A DNA stretch of 6,797 nucleotides from assembly GCA_027353395.1 (NCBI GenBank), contig DAIEHU010000147.1:1-6797 (forward strand), written 5' to 3'. Below, one piece after another: positions 1 through 6,528 of this stretch. Position numbers and translations under genes: made by a program. Each line of letters begins with the position of its first letter. Position 1 is the stretch's first letter. The notes under the pieces are model-generated. The model made no database searches and was not told the DNA's origin. It saw only the letters and a program-made list of their open reading frames with translations. The stretch comes from Desulfobacteraceae bacterium (GTDB lineage Bacteria; Desulfobacterota; Desulfobacteria; Desulfobacterales; Desulfosalsimonadaceae).

Positions 1-1
1 A

Positions 2-82
2 TCCCTGAAAGCTGAAGCGGCCAATCGTGAGCCAGAAATGCCCGCCTTGCCGGCGGATGCGCCCGAATCAACCGTTTCATAA
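2..82 (+). CDS. Possible C-terminal tail of an upstream protein (partial)
   Basis: Of the three plus-strand frames, only this one is open from the left edge; it ends at TAA (80-82). It encodes about 26 residues (SLKAEAANREPEMPALPADA...), rich in Ala, Pro and Glu, like a disordered C-terminal tail. The other two plus frames meet a stop within the first 15 bases. The gap to mutS is about 90 bases. Nothing identifies the protein family, and an open stretch this short can arise by chance, so this is a tentative call. Confidence 0.33.
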   Translation, partial: SLKAEAANREPEMPALPADAPESTVS

Positions 83-172
83 CCTGATGGCGTTCTCAGC
101 AGTTCCGAAGCAACAAATTTTCCATATGGCAGCTATTTCAACAGATAATGTGACTCTGGCCAATAAATATTC

Positions 173-2842
173 GTGTCCATGACCCAGCTCAAAATCACCC
201 CGATGATGCAACAGTACATGGCGATCAAGGATCAATACGCCGATTATGTACTGTTCTACCGGATGGGTGATTTTTATGAGATGTTTCTGGAAGACGCCGT
301 CACCGCATCCCGCGAACTTGAAATCACCTTAACCGCCAGAAATAAAAACGATGATGCCGCCGTTCCCATGTGCGGGGTGCCTGTCAAAGCGGCGGAGACG
401 TATATCGCACGGCTTATTGAAAAAGGGTATAAGGTTGCCGTTTGCGAGCAGACGGAGGATGCGGCGGCCTCAACGGGTCTTGTCAAGCGCGAAGTGGTGC
501 GGGTCATCACGCCCGGCATGATCGTCAGCGAATCGCTTCTGGATGAAAAATCCAATAATTTTGTGGTTGCGGTGTCGCGCCATAAAGAGAAAGAGGGCGC
601 CGGCCTTTCCTGTCTGGATTTGTCCACAGGCACGTTCCGGGTGGCCCAGGCAACCAATGCGGATGCGATCATTGAAGAAGTCCGCAGGATATCGCCCAAT
701 GAAATCCTGTTGCCGGAATCTTCCAAGGAAGACGTTTTTTTTTCGGCTTTGCGGGAATTTTTTCCCGCCGCAGCCGTCACTTTTCTTTCCGACCGTTCGT
801 TTTCCCTTCATGCAGCCAGAAACCGATTGCTGGAGCAGTTTAACACCCGGAGTCTGGAAGGATTCGGGTGCGATCATCTCAATGCCGCTGTGAGCGCTGC
901 AGGAGCGCTTGTTTTCTATGTTCATGAAACGCAGAAACAGAAAGTTTCCCACCTGACCGGGCTGGAAACCTATGCGCTGGATCATCACCTTTTAATTGAT
1001 GAAGTGAGCTTCCATAATCTGGAATTGACAAAGAATTTGCGAACTGGCGCGCGGCAAGGGACGCTGATGGACGTGATGGACGCCACCGTCACCGCTCTGG
1101 GTGGAAGGCTGCTGAAAAAATGGCTGCGGTATCCTCTGGTGAACCGGGAAGACATCATGGCAAGACTGGATGCCGTAGATGAGGCGAAACAAGCGGCCGC
1201 TGTACGAAAATCCGTTCGGGAAGGTCTCAAATCCGTGGCGGACATGGAACGGCTGACCGGCAGAATTTCCATGGGATATGCCACTGCCAGGGATTTGAAC
1301 GCTTTAAAGGATTCCATTTTCGCCTTGCCTGAAATTATTCGTTTGTTGCGAAATTTCAAATCCGGCCTGTTCTTCTGGAACGAAACGGTTGTAGAGCCGC
1401 TTCAGGAGATGGCCCGTCTCATTGATCGGGCGATTGTGGATGACCCGCCGCCCACGGTGAATGAAGGCGGGATGATCCAGAAAGGCTATCACCCGGAGCT
1501 GGATGATCTGATTCAAATATCCAAAGACGGCAAGGGATGGCTGGCTGAGCTGGAAACCAGAGAGCGGGCAGCAACAGGGATCAGTTCCTTGAAAGTTCGC
1601 TATAACCGGGTGTTCGGATATTATATTGAAGTTTCCAAAGCCAGCGCGAAATCCGTGCCGCCGCATTATGTGCGCAAGCAGACCCTGGTTAATGCGGAAC
1701 GATATATCACCGATGACCTGAAAACATTTGAAATCAAAGTGCTTGGCGCGGAAGAAAAGCGATACGCGCTGGAGTACGACCTGTTTTGCGGGATCCGGTC
1801 CCTTGTGATGCAGCATAATCCAGCCCTCATGCGTACCGCGCAGTTTGTTGCAACTTTGGATTGCCTGTTAAATTATGCGGAGATCGCAGACCGGAATGAT
1901 TATGTCCGCCCGGAAATCAATCTTGAGGGGATGATTCATATTGAAGACGGCCGGCATCCGGTGGTCGAAAGGTTGCTTGACGGCAGCCGCTATGTTCCCA
2001 ATACGATTCATATGGACAACCGGGATCAGCAGGTGCTTATCATCACCGGACCCAATATGGCCGGGAAATCCACGGTTTTGCGGCAGGTGGCCCTGATTGT
2101 GCTCATGGCTCAGATGGGATCGTTTGTTCCAGCCACCTCCGCGTCTGTCACGATTACGGACCGGATTTTCACCAGGGTCGGCGCTCTGGATAACCTGTCC
2201 CAGGGCCAGAGCACATTCATGGTGGAAATGGAGGAAACCGCGAATATTTTAAATAATTCATCGCCGGACAGCTTGGTGGTGATGGATGAAATCGGCAGGG
2301 GGACAAGCACGTTTGACGGCCTCAGCATTGCCTGGGCCGTGGCCGAATTCCTGCATGATTTGCGGGGAGCGGGCGTGAAAACCCTTTTCGCCACCCATTA
2401 TCATGAATTAACCGATCTTGCGGCGATTAAATCCCGGGTTAAAAATTTCAACATCGCAGTCAAGGAATGGAATGATGAAATCATATTTCTTCATAAACTT
2501 GTTGAAGGCGGCACCAATCGGAGTTATGGAATACAGGTGGCGCGTCTGGCGGGGGTTCCGGAAAAAGTGATTAAACGGGCCAAAAAAGTGCTTTCCAGCA
2601 TTGAACAAACCGGGCATGTGCTGGGAAATAAGGCCGGAAAAAATTCTGAGAAAAAAAATGGGGAGGCCGGTCCGGTTCAGCTCAGTCTGTTCCGCCCTCC
2701 GGAAGAAGTGGTGATGGAAAAATTACGGAAACTCGATATTTCATCCATGACGCCCCTGGAGGCCTTGAATCATTTGCATTCGCTCAAGGAGAAAGCCGGT
2801 GGGGGCGGTGTAAGTCAGCATGGCGAAATTATTGAGCAGTAA
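173..2842 (+). CDS. mutS: DNA mismatch repair protein MutS
   Basis: MutS recognises mispaired and short unpaired bases and, by ATP-driven conformational change, recruits MutL to start repair in the cytoplasm. The sequence shows the full family layout: an N-terminal mismatch-binding domain with the Phe-x-Glu motif (GDFYEMF, Phe34 and Glu36), a connector and lever core (about 120-560) with the inserted clamp region, then the ABC-type ATPase. There the Walker A is GPNMAGKST (626-634), the signature loop DNLSQGQSTF (673-682), the Walker B MDEIGRGTSTFDG (704-716) and the switch His is in ATHYHE (740-745). Near the C terminus QLSLF (836-840) matches the beta sliding-clamp binding motif. A helical tail like the oligomerisation segment follows. 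The length of 889 aa is close to E. coli MutS (853). Start is uncertain: GTG at 173 or ATG at 179, with an in-frame TAA at 164-166 just upstream. Neither has a good Shine-Dalgarno sequence; the ATG gives a more typical N terminus (MTQLKITPMMQQY). The gene looks intact. It contains a T9 run (735-743) and an A8 run (2651-2658). Confidence 0.98.
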   Translation: MSMTQLKITPMMQQYMAIKDQYADYVLFYRMGDFYEMFLEDAVTASRELEITLTARNKNDDAAVPMCGVPVKAAETYIARLIEKGYKVAVCEQTEDAAASTGLVKREVVRVITPGMIVSESLLDEKSNNFVVAVSRHKEKEGAGLSCLDLSTGTFRVAQATNADAIIEEVRRISPNEILLPESSKEDVFFSALREFFPAAAVTFLSDRSFSLHAARNRLLEQFNTRSLEGFGCDHLNAAVSAAGALVFYVHETQKQKVSHLTGLETYALDHHLLIDEVSFHNLELTKNLRTGARQGTLMDVMDATVTALGGRLLKKWLRYPLVNREDIMARLDAVDEAKQAAAVRKSVREGLKSVADMERLTGRISMGYATARDLNALKDSIFALPEIIRLLRNFKSGLFFWNETVVEPLQEMARLIDRAIVDDPPPTVNEGGMIQKGYHPELDDLIQISKDGKGWLAELETRERAATGISSLKVRYNRVFGYYIEVSKASAKSVPPHYVRKQTLVNAERYITDDLKTFEIKVLGAEEKRYALEYDLFCGIRSLVMQHNPALMRTAQFVATLDCLLNYAEIADRNDYVRPEINLEGMIHIEDGRHPVVERLLDGSRYVPNTIHMDNRDQQVLIITGPNMAGKSTVLRQVALIVLMAQMGSFVPATSASVTITDRIFTRVGALDNLSQGQSTFMVEMEETANILNNSSPDSLVVMDEIGRGTSTFDGLSIAWAVAEFLHDLRGAGVKTLFATHYHELTDLAAIKSRVKNFNIAVKEWNDEIIFLHKLVEGGTNRSYGIQVARLAGVPEKVIKRAKKVLSSIEQTGHVLGNKAGKNSEKKNGEAGPVQLSLFRPPEEVVMEKLRKLDISSMTPLEALNHLHSLKEKAGGGGVSQHGEIIEQ

Positions 2843-2867
2843 AAATCAAATCAAAAAATAGAAAATT

Positions 2868-2873
2868 TATAAT
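2868..2873 (+). promoter_or_regulatory. Candidate -10 element (TATAAT) upstream of the amidase gene
   Basis: An exact TATAAT lies in the 52-base AT-rich gap between mutS and the amidase gene. The best -35 partner at a 17-base spacer is ATCAAA (2845-2850), only three of six matches to TTGACA, so the call rests on the -10. Transcription would start near 2880, leaving a leader of about 15 bases. In a gap this AT-rich an exact hexamer could be accidental. No terminator hairpin is visible after mutS, so read-through from mutS also remains possible. Confidence 0.35.
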
Positions 2874-2894
2874 TAAAACAGATAGTTATTTTTT

Positions 2895-4838
2895 ATGTCA
2901 AAAAAGAAGCGCTCGATATCGATATCCTTGCTGGCATTCATTTGCTGTGCAGCATCTGTTTTGTGGTCGTGCGCTGCCCGGATGTCCACAGAACAAATAT
3001 TCTCTCAGGCGGAATCATGCAGCAAAGAATTGCAGGGCAGACCAGGCCAGCAGAAGCACCGGAGTGACTGGCTGCGATGTATTGATAAGTTTGATGAAGT
3101 CTATAAACAGGATCCCAAAGGCCCCAGGGCCGCCGATGCATTATATCAAATGGGGTGTCTGTATCAGGGGCTCTATACATATTCGTATAAAGATAAGGAT
3201 CTGGCGGCGGCTGAAAAAATATTCAAGCAAATTGTTAAAAATTTCCCCGGAAGCGCATATAAAACCAAAGCCGCTGAGTCCCTGGCAACGATGCCCATGA
3301 GCGCCGCCAGCGTCGAGAGGCAGGCGGCCGCCAAAAAGCTGTATCTCGAGGCGGAAGCCGATTATCATAAACTCCTTGCCGATTCCAGCCGTGTGAAATA
3401 TCGCGGCTATTGGCTGGACAATATCCAAAAATTCGAGTCCGCCTATCAGACGGACCCGGACGGCGTGTGGTCGGCGGCCTCACTGTATATGATGGGAACA
3501 CTCTATGCGAATCTTTATAAATATTCCTTTAAACCGGAAGATGATCACAATGCCAAGGAAACTTTAGAAAAGGTTATCCGGGAACATACGGACAGCGCTT
3601 ATGCGCAGAAAGCTGCCGAAAGTCTCGGTATAGATATCAACACCTTTCTGTCGGCCCAGAACAATGACAAAGGAGCGCCGAAGAATATCACCGGGCAGCC
3701 GGGCGTCCTTGCCACTGTCACCGGCATCCGTTACTGGTCCAACCCTGAATACACCCGCGTGGTGATCAACGCGGACAGAGACGCAGAAATTGAAAGCAAT
3801 CTGCTCAAGAAAGATCCCTCTATTGATCAGGCCAATCAGCGGCTTTATGTGGATATCAAAAACAGCCGCCTGGGAAATATCGACACCACCATCCCTATCA
3901 ACGACAGTCTGCTGAAAACTGCCCGTGCCGGGCAATATACAGCCGATACGGTTCGGGTGGTGATCGATATTAATTCTTTTGAGGCCTACAATGTATTTTC
4001 ATTGTCCAATCCTTTCCGCATTGTTATTGACGTCCGGGGAAAGCCGGTCCCCAAAACAACAGCCCCTCAAGAAATTCAGGGGCCGGATACGGCTTCCATC
4101 GCCAAACAACTGGCGTTAGGGGTTCAGCGGATTATTGTTGATGAGGTTCATGGCGGAAAGGATTGCGGCGCGCCCGGATATGTGAAGGGTGTTCATGAGA
4201 AAATGATTGTTTTGGAGATCGCCAGAAAACTGGCGAATAAAATCCGGTCTGAGATCGGTTGTGAAGTCATTATGACCCGGTCCGATGATACCTATCTCAC
4301 CCTTGAAGAGCGGACCGGTATCGCCAATATGAAAAAAGGGGACTTGTTTATTTCCATACATGCCAATTCGGCTATTAACAGAACGGCGTTTGGCATTGAA
4401 ACCTATTTTCTGAATTTAACCACGGATGATGAATCCATCAGTGTGGCGGCCAGGGAAAACGCCACTTCGACAAAAAATATCAGCGAGCTTCAAACTATTT
4501 TGAATGATTTGCTGCAAAACGCAAAAATAAATGAATCCAGTCGGTTGGCGACCTATGTCCAGAAGGAATTGTGCTGTAATCTTTCAAAAAAATACAACCG
4601 GATCAACAATAAGGGCGTCAAACAAGCGCCATTTTATGTGCTTATCGGGGCGCAGATGCCGGCGATTTTAGTTGAAACGGCGTTTATCAGCAATTCAACA
4701 GAATGCCAGCGGCTGATGGATCCAAAATACCAGAATTCCTTGTGTGACGGCATCATCAAAGGCATCCGGAAATATATTGCTGAAATCCAGCCCACGGCGA
4801 CTTTCGGGAAACCTGAAAAAAAAGGCGGCAGGGGATAG
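2895..4838 (+). CDS. N-acetylmuramoyl-L-alanine amidase (AmiC type) with TPR-like repeats and AMIN domain
   Basis: This is a zinc enzyme of the Amidase_3 family that cuts the bond between N-acetylmuramic acid and L-alanine in peptidoglycan, usually to separate daughter cells. Residues 1-28 form an export signal (basic MSKKKR, then a hydrophobic stretch). It ends in LWSC (Cys26), a weak lipobox, so the protein may be an outer-membrane lipoprotein or a soluble periplasmic one. Residues about 36-130 and 150-244 are two TPR-like copies of one unit. Residues about 274-382 are an AMIN domain (VTGIRYW... to ...IVIDVRG), which targets such amidases to the envelope or septum. The catalytic domain runs from about 411 to 635, with probable zinc ligands His419 (VHGG), Glu435 (HEKM) and His489 (SIHAN) and catalytic Glu594 (LVETAFISN). 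A helical insert after ARENA (519-523) corresponds to the regulatory-helix region of division amidases. The usual DPGHGG reads DEVHGG here. The ATG has no Shine-Dalgarno sequence, but the signal peptide supports it. The 52-base gap to mutS suggests partial co-transcription. At 647 aa it is longer than E. coli AmiC because of the repeats. Confidence 0.93.
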   Translation: MSKKKRSISISLLAFICCAASVLWSCAARMSTEQIFSQAESCSKELQGRPGQQKHRSDWLRCIDKFDEVYKQDPKGPRAADALYQMGCLYQGLYTYSYKDKDLAAAEKIFKQIVKNFPGSAYKTKAAESLATMPMSAASVERQAAAKKLYLEAEADYHKLLADSSRVKYRGYWLDNIQKFESAYQTDPDGVWSAASLYMMGTLYANLYKYSFKPEDDHNAKETLEKVIREHTDSAYAQKAAESLGIDINTFLSAQNNDKGAPKNITGQPGVLATVTGIRYWSNPEYTRVVINADRDAEIESNLLKKDPSIDQANQRLYVDIKNSRLGNIDTTIPINDSLLKTARAGQYTADTVRVVIDINSFEAYNVFSLSNPFRIVIDVRGKPVPKTTAPQEIQGPDTASIAKQLALGVQRIIVDEVHGGKDCGAPGYVKGVHEKMIVLEIARKLANKIRSEIGCEVIMTRSDDTYLTLEERTGIANMKKGDLFISIHANSAINRTAFGIETYFLNLTTDDESISVAARENATSTKNISELQTILNDLLQNAKINESSRLATYVQKELCCNLSKKYNRINNKGVKQAPFYVLIGAQMPAILVETAFISNSTECQRLMDPKYQNSLCDGIIKGIRKYIAEIQPTATFGKPEKKGGRG

Positions 4839-4898
4839 TGTGCCGGATGGTTTCATCGTGGGACGGCCTTTTGACATGCATGCACAAGGAAGAATCTT

Positions 4899-4904
4899 AA
4901 GGGA
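4899..4904 (+). promoter_or_regulatory. Ribosome binding site deciding the purB start
   Basis: AAGGGA sits four bases before the ATG at 4909, a slightly short but usable spacing. It supports that ATG over earlier in-frame starts (GTG at 4744, which lies inside the amidase gene, and ATG at 4876). The resulting protein of 457 aa matches the E. coli PurB length (456) and begins at the conserved N terminus. Confidence 0.6.
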
Positions 4905-4908
4905 CACC

Positions 4909-6282
4909 ATGGACAATATACAGGCGATTTCAGTTTTTGACGGGCGATATAGCAGGCATTCCCTTGAATTAAGGGAAATATTTTCAGAATATGGATTGAT
5001 TAAACATCGGGTGTTTGTTGAAATTCAATGGCTGAAATTTTTATTTACGGAGCTGAACCTGGAATCCGTATCGTCTGATGAGATGGACCGGATTGACGCT
5101 GTTTATGAAGCATTTGATGCGGCTTCTGCGGTCTCTGTTAAAACGATTGAGAAAGAGACGAATCATGACGTGAAGGCGGTTGAATACTTTATCAAACAAA
5201 AGCTGTCTGAAGCAGGCATGGATCATCTCAAAGAGTGGGTTCATTTCGGATGTACCTCCGATGATATCAATAACACCGCTTACGCGCTGATGATTCAGTC
5301 CGGACGCGGGCTTCTGGCCAAGGATACCGCGGCCCTGATCGCCAGAATTGAAGATTTCGCCAAACAATACAAGGGCATTCCCATGATGTCCCGAACCCAT
5401 GGCCAGCCGGCCACGCCAACTACCGTCGGTAAGGAGATGGTGAATTTTGCCTGGCGGCTAAGAATGGAATTGACGAATTTTCAGTCATTATACATTCAGG
5501 CCAAGATGAACGGCGCCAGCGGCAACTTTAATGCCCATCAGTTTGTGCTCCCCAAGACTAACTGGATTGACGCGAGTGAAAAATTTATTACCAAATATCT
5601 TGGGCTTACGCCGATTTTATATACCACTCAGATTAATCCCAATAATTATATCTCTGAAATACTGCACAATATGATTCGTATCGCGGCAACCATCATTGAC
5701 CTTGACCGGGACATGTGGGGGTATATTTCGCTGGGCTACTTTAAACAAAAACCCATTCCCGGCGAAGTGGGGTCATCCACCATGCCCCATAAAGTCAATC
5801 CCATTGATTTTGAAAACAGCGAAGGCAATATGGGCATGGCTATTGCGCTGATGGATCATCTGGCGGTCAAGTTATTAAATTCCCGGTTTCAGAGAGACCT
5901 GACCGACAGCACGGTGCTGAGAAATCTGGGTGCCGTGTGGGGATATATGATTATTGGATTGAAAAGCATCTTGAAGGGACTCGGCAAGGTTTCTGTTAAT
6001 CGGGTGAAGATTGAGACTGATCTTGAGGACAACCCCGAGCTCATGGCAGAAGCTATTCAAACCGCCATGCGGGTCTACAAGGAAGAGAATCCCTATGAAA
6101 AATTAAAAGGTCTTACCCGCGGCAGGCGGATTTCAAGAAACGATATCAGTGAATTTGTGGATACGCTCAAAAATGTTCCGGAGACGGTAAAAACGCGGAT
6201 GAAAGATCTGACGGCAAGCCGGTATACCGGGCTTGCGGAAGAATTGGTGGATCATTATTTCCGCCATATCCGGAAACCATAG
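4909..6282 (+). CDS. purB: Adenylosuccinate lyase
   Basis: PurB is a cytoplasmic homotetramer of the fumarase/aspartase superfamily. It removes fumarate twice in purine synthesis: from SAICAR to give AICAR, and from adenylosuccinate to give AMP. The sequence follows the E. coli-type enzyme closely along its whole length: SVFDGRYSRHSLELREIFSEYGL near the start, NHDVKAVEYF (85-94), HFGCTSDDINN (112-122), RTHGQPATPT with the active-site His164, and the superfamily signature loop GSSTMPHKVNPIDFENSEGN starting at Gly288, which holds the catalytic Ser (289 or 290). These are followed by RDLTDSTVLRNLG and, near the end, PYEKLKGLTRGRR. The active site is built from residues of three subunits in this family. 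The start is ATG 4909 (457 aa). The frame stays open back to a GTG at 4744, but those 55 codons overlap the amidase gene and do not look like PurB. The gene follows the amidase after 70 bases and is followed by a terminator, so it is probably the last gene of the transcript. It appears intact, with all active-site motifs present. Confidence 0.97.
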   Translation: MDNIQAISVFDGRYSRHSLELREIFSEYGLIKHRVFVEIQWLKFLFTELNLESVSSDEMDRIDAVYEAFDAASAVSVKTIEKETNHDVKAVEYFIKQKLSEAGMDHLKEWVHFGCTSDDINNTAYALMIQSGRGLLAKDTAALIARIEDFAKQYKGIPMMSRTHGQPATPTTVGKEMVNFAWRLRMELTNFQSLYIQAKMNGASGNFNAHQFVLPKTNWIDASEKFITKYLGLTPILYTTQINPNNYISEILHNMIRIAATIIDLDRDMWGYISLGYFKQKPIPGEVGSSTMPHKVNPIDFENSEGNMGMAIALMDHLAVKLLNSRFQRDLTDSTVLRNLGAVWGYMIIGLKSILKGLGKVSVNRVKIETDLEDNPELMAEAIQTAMRVYKEENPYEKLKGLTRGRRISRNDISEFVDTLKNVPETVKTRMKDLTASRYTGLAEELVDHYFRHIRKP

Positions 6283-6329
6283 CAATTTTTTTGCCCATCA
6301 TGGGTTCCAGGGCATGAGGCCATATCCGG
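6263..6329 (+). repeat. Pair of 11-base direct repeats at the purB 3' end
   Basis: GCCATATCCGG occurs at 6263-6273, inside the last codons of purB, and again exactly at 6319-6329 in the non-coding region, 56 bases later. Flanking bases do not extend the match. It may be a trace of a small duplication or an accident; no transposase or target-site pattern accompanies it. Confidence 0.5.
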
Positions 6330-6332
6330 TTA

Positions 6333-6385
6333 GACGGTTGCGCATCGACTGGCAATCGTCATCTTTATATTTTTCTTTTTTTGTT
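6333..6385 (+). terminator. Rho-independent terminator after purB
   Basis: GACGGTTGC (6333-6341) pairs with GCAATCGTC (6352-6360) over nine base pairs with one G-U wobble and a ten-base loop. A T-rich run follows within a few bases (CTTTATATTTTTCTTTTTTT). Position, 50 bases after the purB stop, fits termination of the mutS-amidase-purB transcript. The T run is interrupted near the stem, so efficiency may be moderate. Confidence 0.72.
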
Positions 6386-6404
6386 TGATTAAATAAAAAT
6401 AATA

Positions 6405-6429
6405 GGTTAAATGTTAATAGCGTTTAACC
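6405..6429. promoter_or_regulatory. Inverted repeat in the leader or promoter region of the Roadblock gene
   Basis: GGTTAAATG (6405-6413) and CGTTTAACC (6421-6429) are complementary over nine positions with one T-G wobble and a seven-base spacer. It could be an operator, an RNA hairpin, or, read on the minus strand, a terminator, since the minus strand continues into a T-rich stretch. No minus-strand gene that would need it is visible. A weak promoter (TTGATT at 6385, TTAAAT at 6407) overlaps its left arm, which would fit an operator role. Function is unproven. Confidence 0.45.
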
Positions 6430-6444
6430 GCCAAAACAGTGGTT
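6426..6444 (+). other. Second hairpin overlapping the first inverted repeat
   Basis: AACCGC (6426-6431) can pair with GTGGTT (6439-6444) around the seven-base loop CAAAACA, six base pairs with one G-U wobble. It shares the AACC bases 6426-6429 with the preceding inverted repeat, so in RNA the two hairpins cannot form together. The stem is short and the pairing could be chance. Confidence 0.3.
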
Positions 6445-6512
6445 GCCATTTCTAAACATATTTTCGGATGCAATGTCGATAAGACATAAAAGAAGTGATG
6501 AACGAATTTTTT

Positions 6513-6519
6513 AAAGGGG
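6513..6519 (+). promoter_or_regulatory. Ribosome binding site of the Roadblock/LC7 gene
   Basis: AAAGGGG ends nine bases before ATG 6529, a good match and spacing for a Shine-Dalgarno sequence. It fixes the start of the downstream gene. Its last GG is part of GGTTAA (6518-6523), which is complementary to TTAACC at 6424-6429. Confidence 0.75.
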
Positions 6520-6528
6520 TTAACTTAA

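Noticed and set aside
144..149. GATAAT as a -10 element for mutS
   Set aside because: No acceptable -35 hexamer lies 15-19 bases upstream (TCCATA at 17), so the promoter call is not supportable.
751..768. Intragenic terminator at the perfect hairpin in mutS
   Set aside because: No T run follows the stem on the plus strand, and none follows on the minus strand.
274..780. Minus-strand open frame of 168 codons inside mutS
   Set aside because: It lies fully opposite well-conserved MutS sequence, resembles no family I know, and has no separate context. It is a shadow of the coding strand, as are the other antisense frames in the window.
4871..4876. Perfect TTGACA before purB as a promoter -35
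   Set aside because: No good -10 follows at 16-18 bases (best are three of six matches), and the start would fall at the purB ATG itself. Probably chance.
4744..4908. Long N-terminal extension of PurB from GTG 4744
   Set aside because: It overlaps the conserved amidase C terminus, is not PurB-like, and a ribosome site with ATG at 4909 gives the normal PurB length.
6258..6292. Terminator formed by TTTCCG/CGGAAA and the T7 run after purB
   Set aside because: The six-pair stem ends nine bases before the T run and overlaps the coding end, too far apart for an intrinsic terminator. The hairpin at 6333-6360 is much better.
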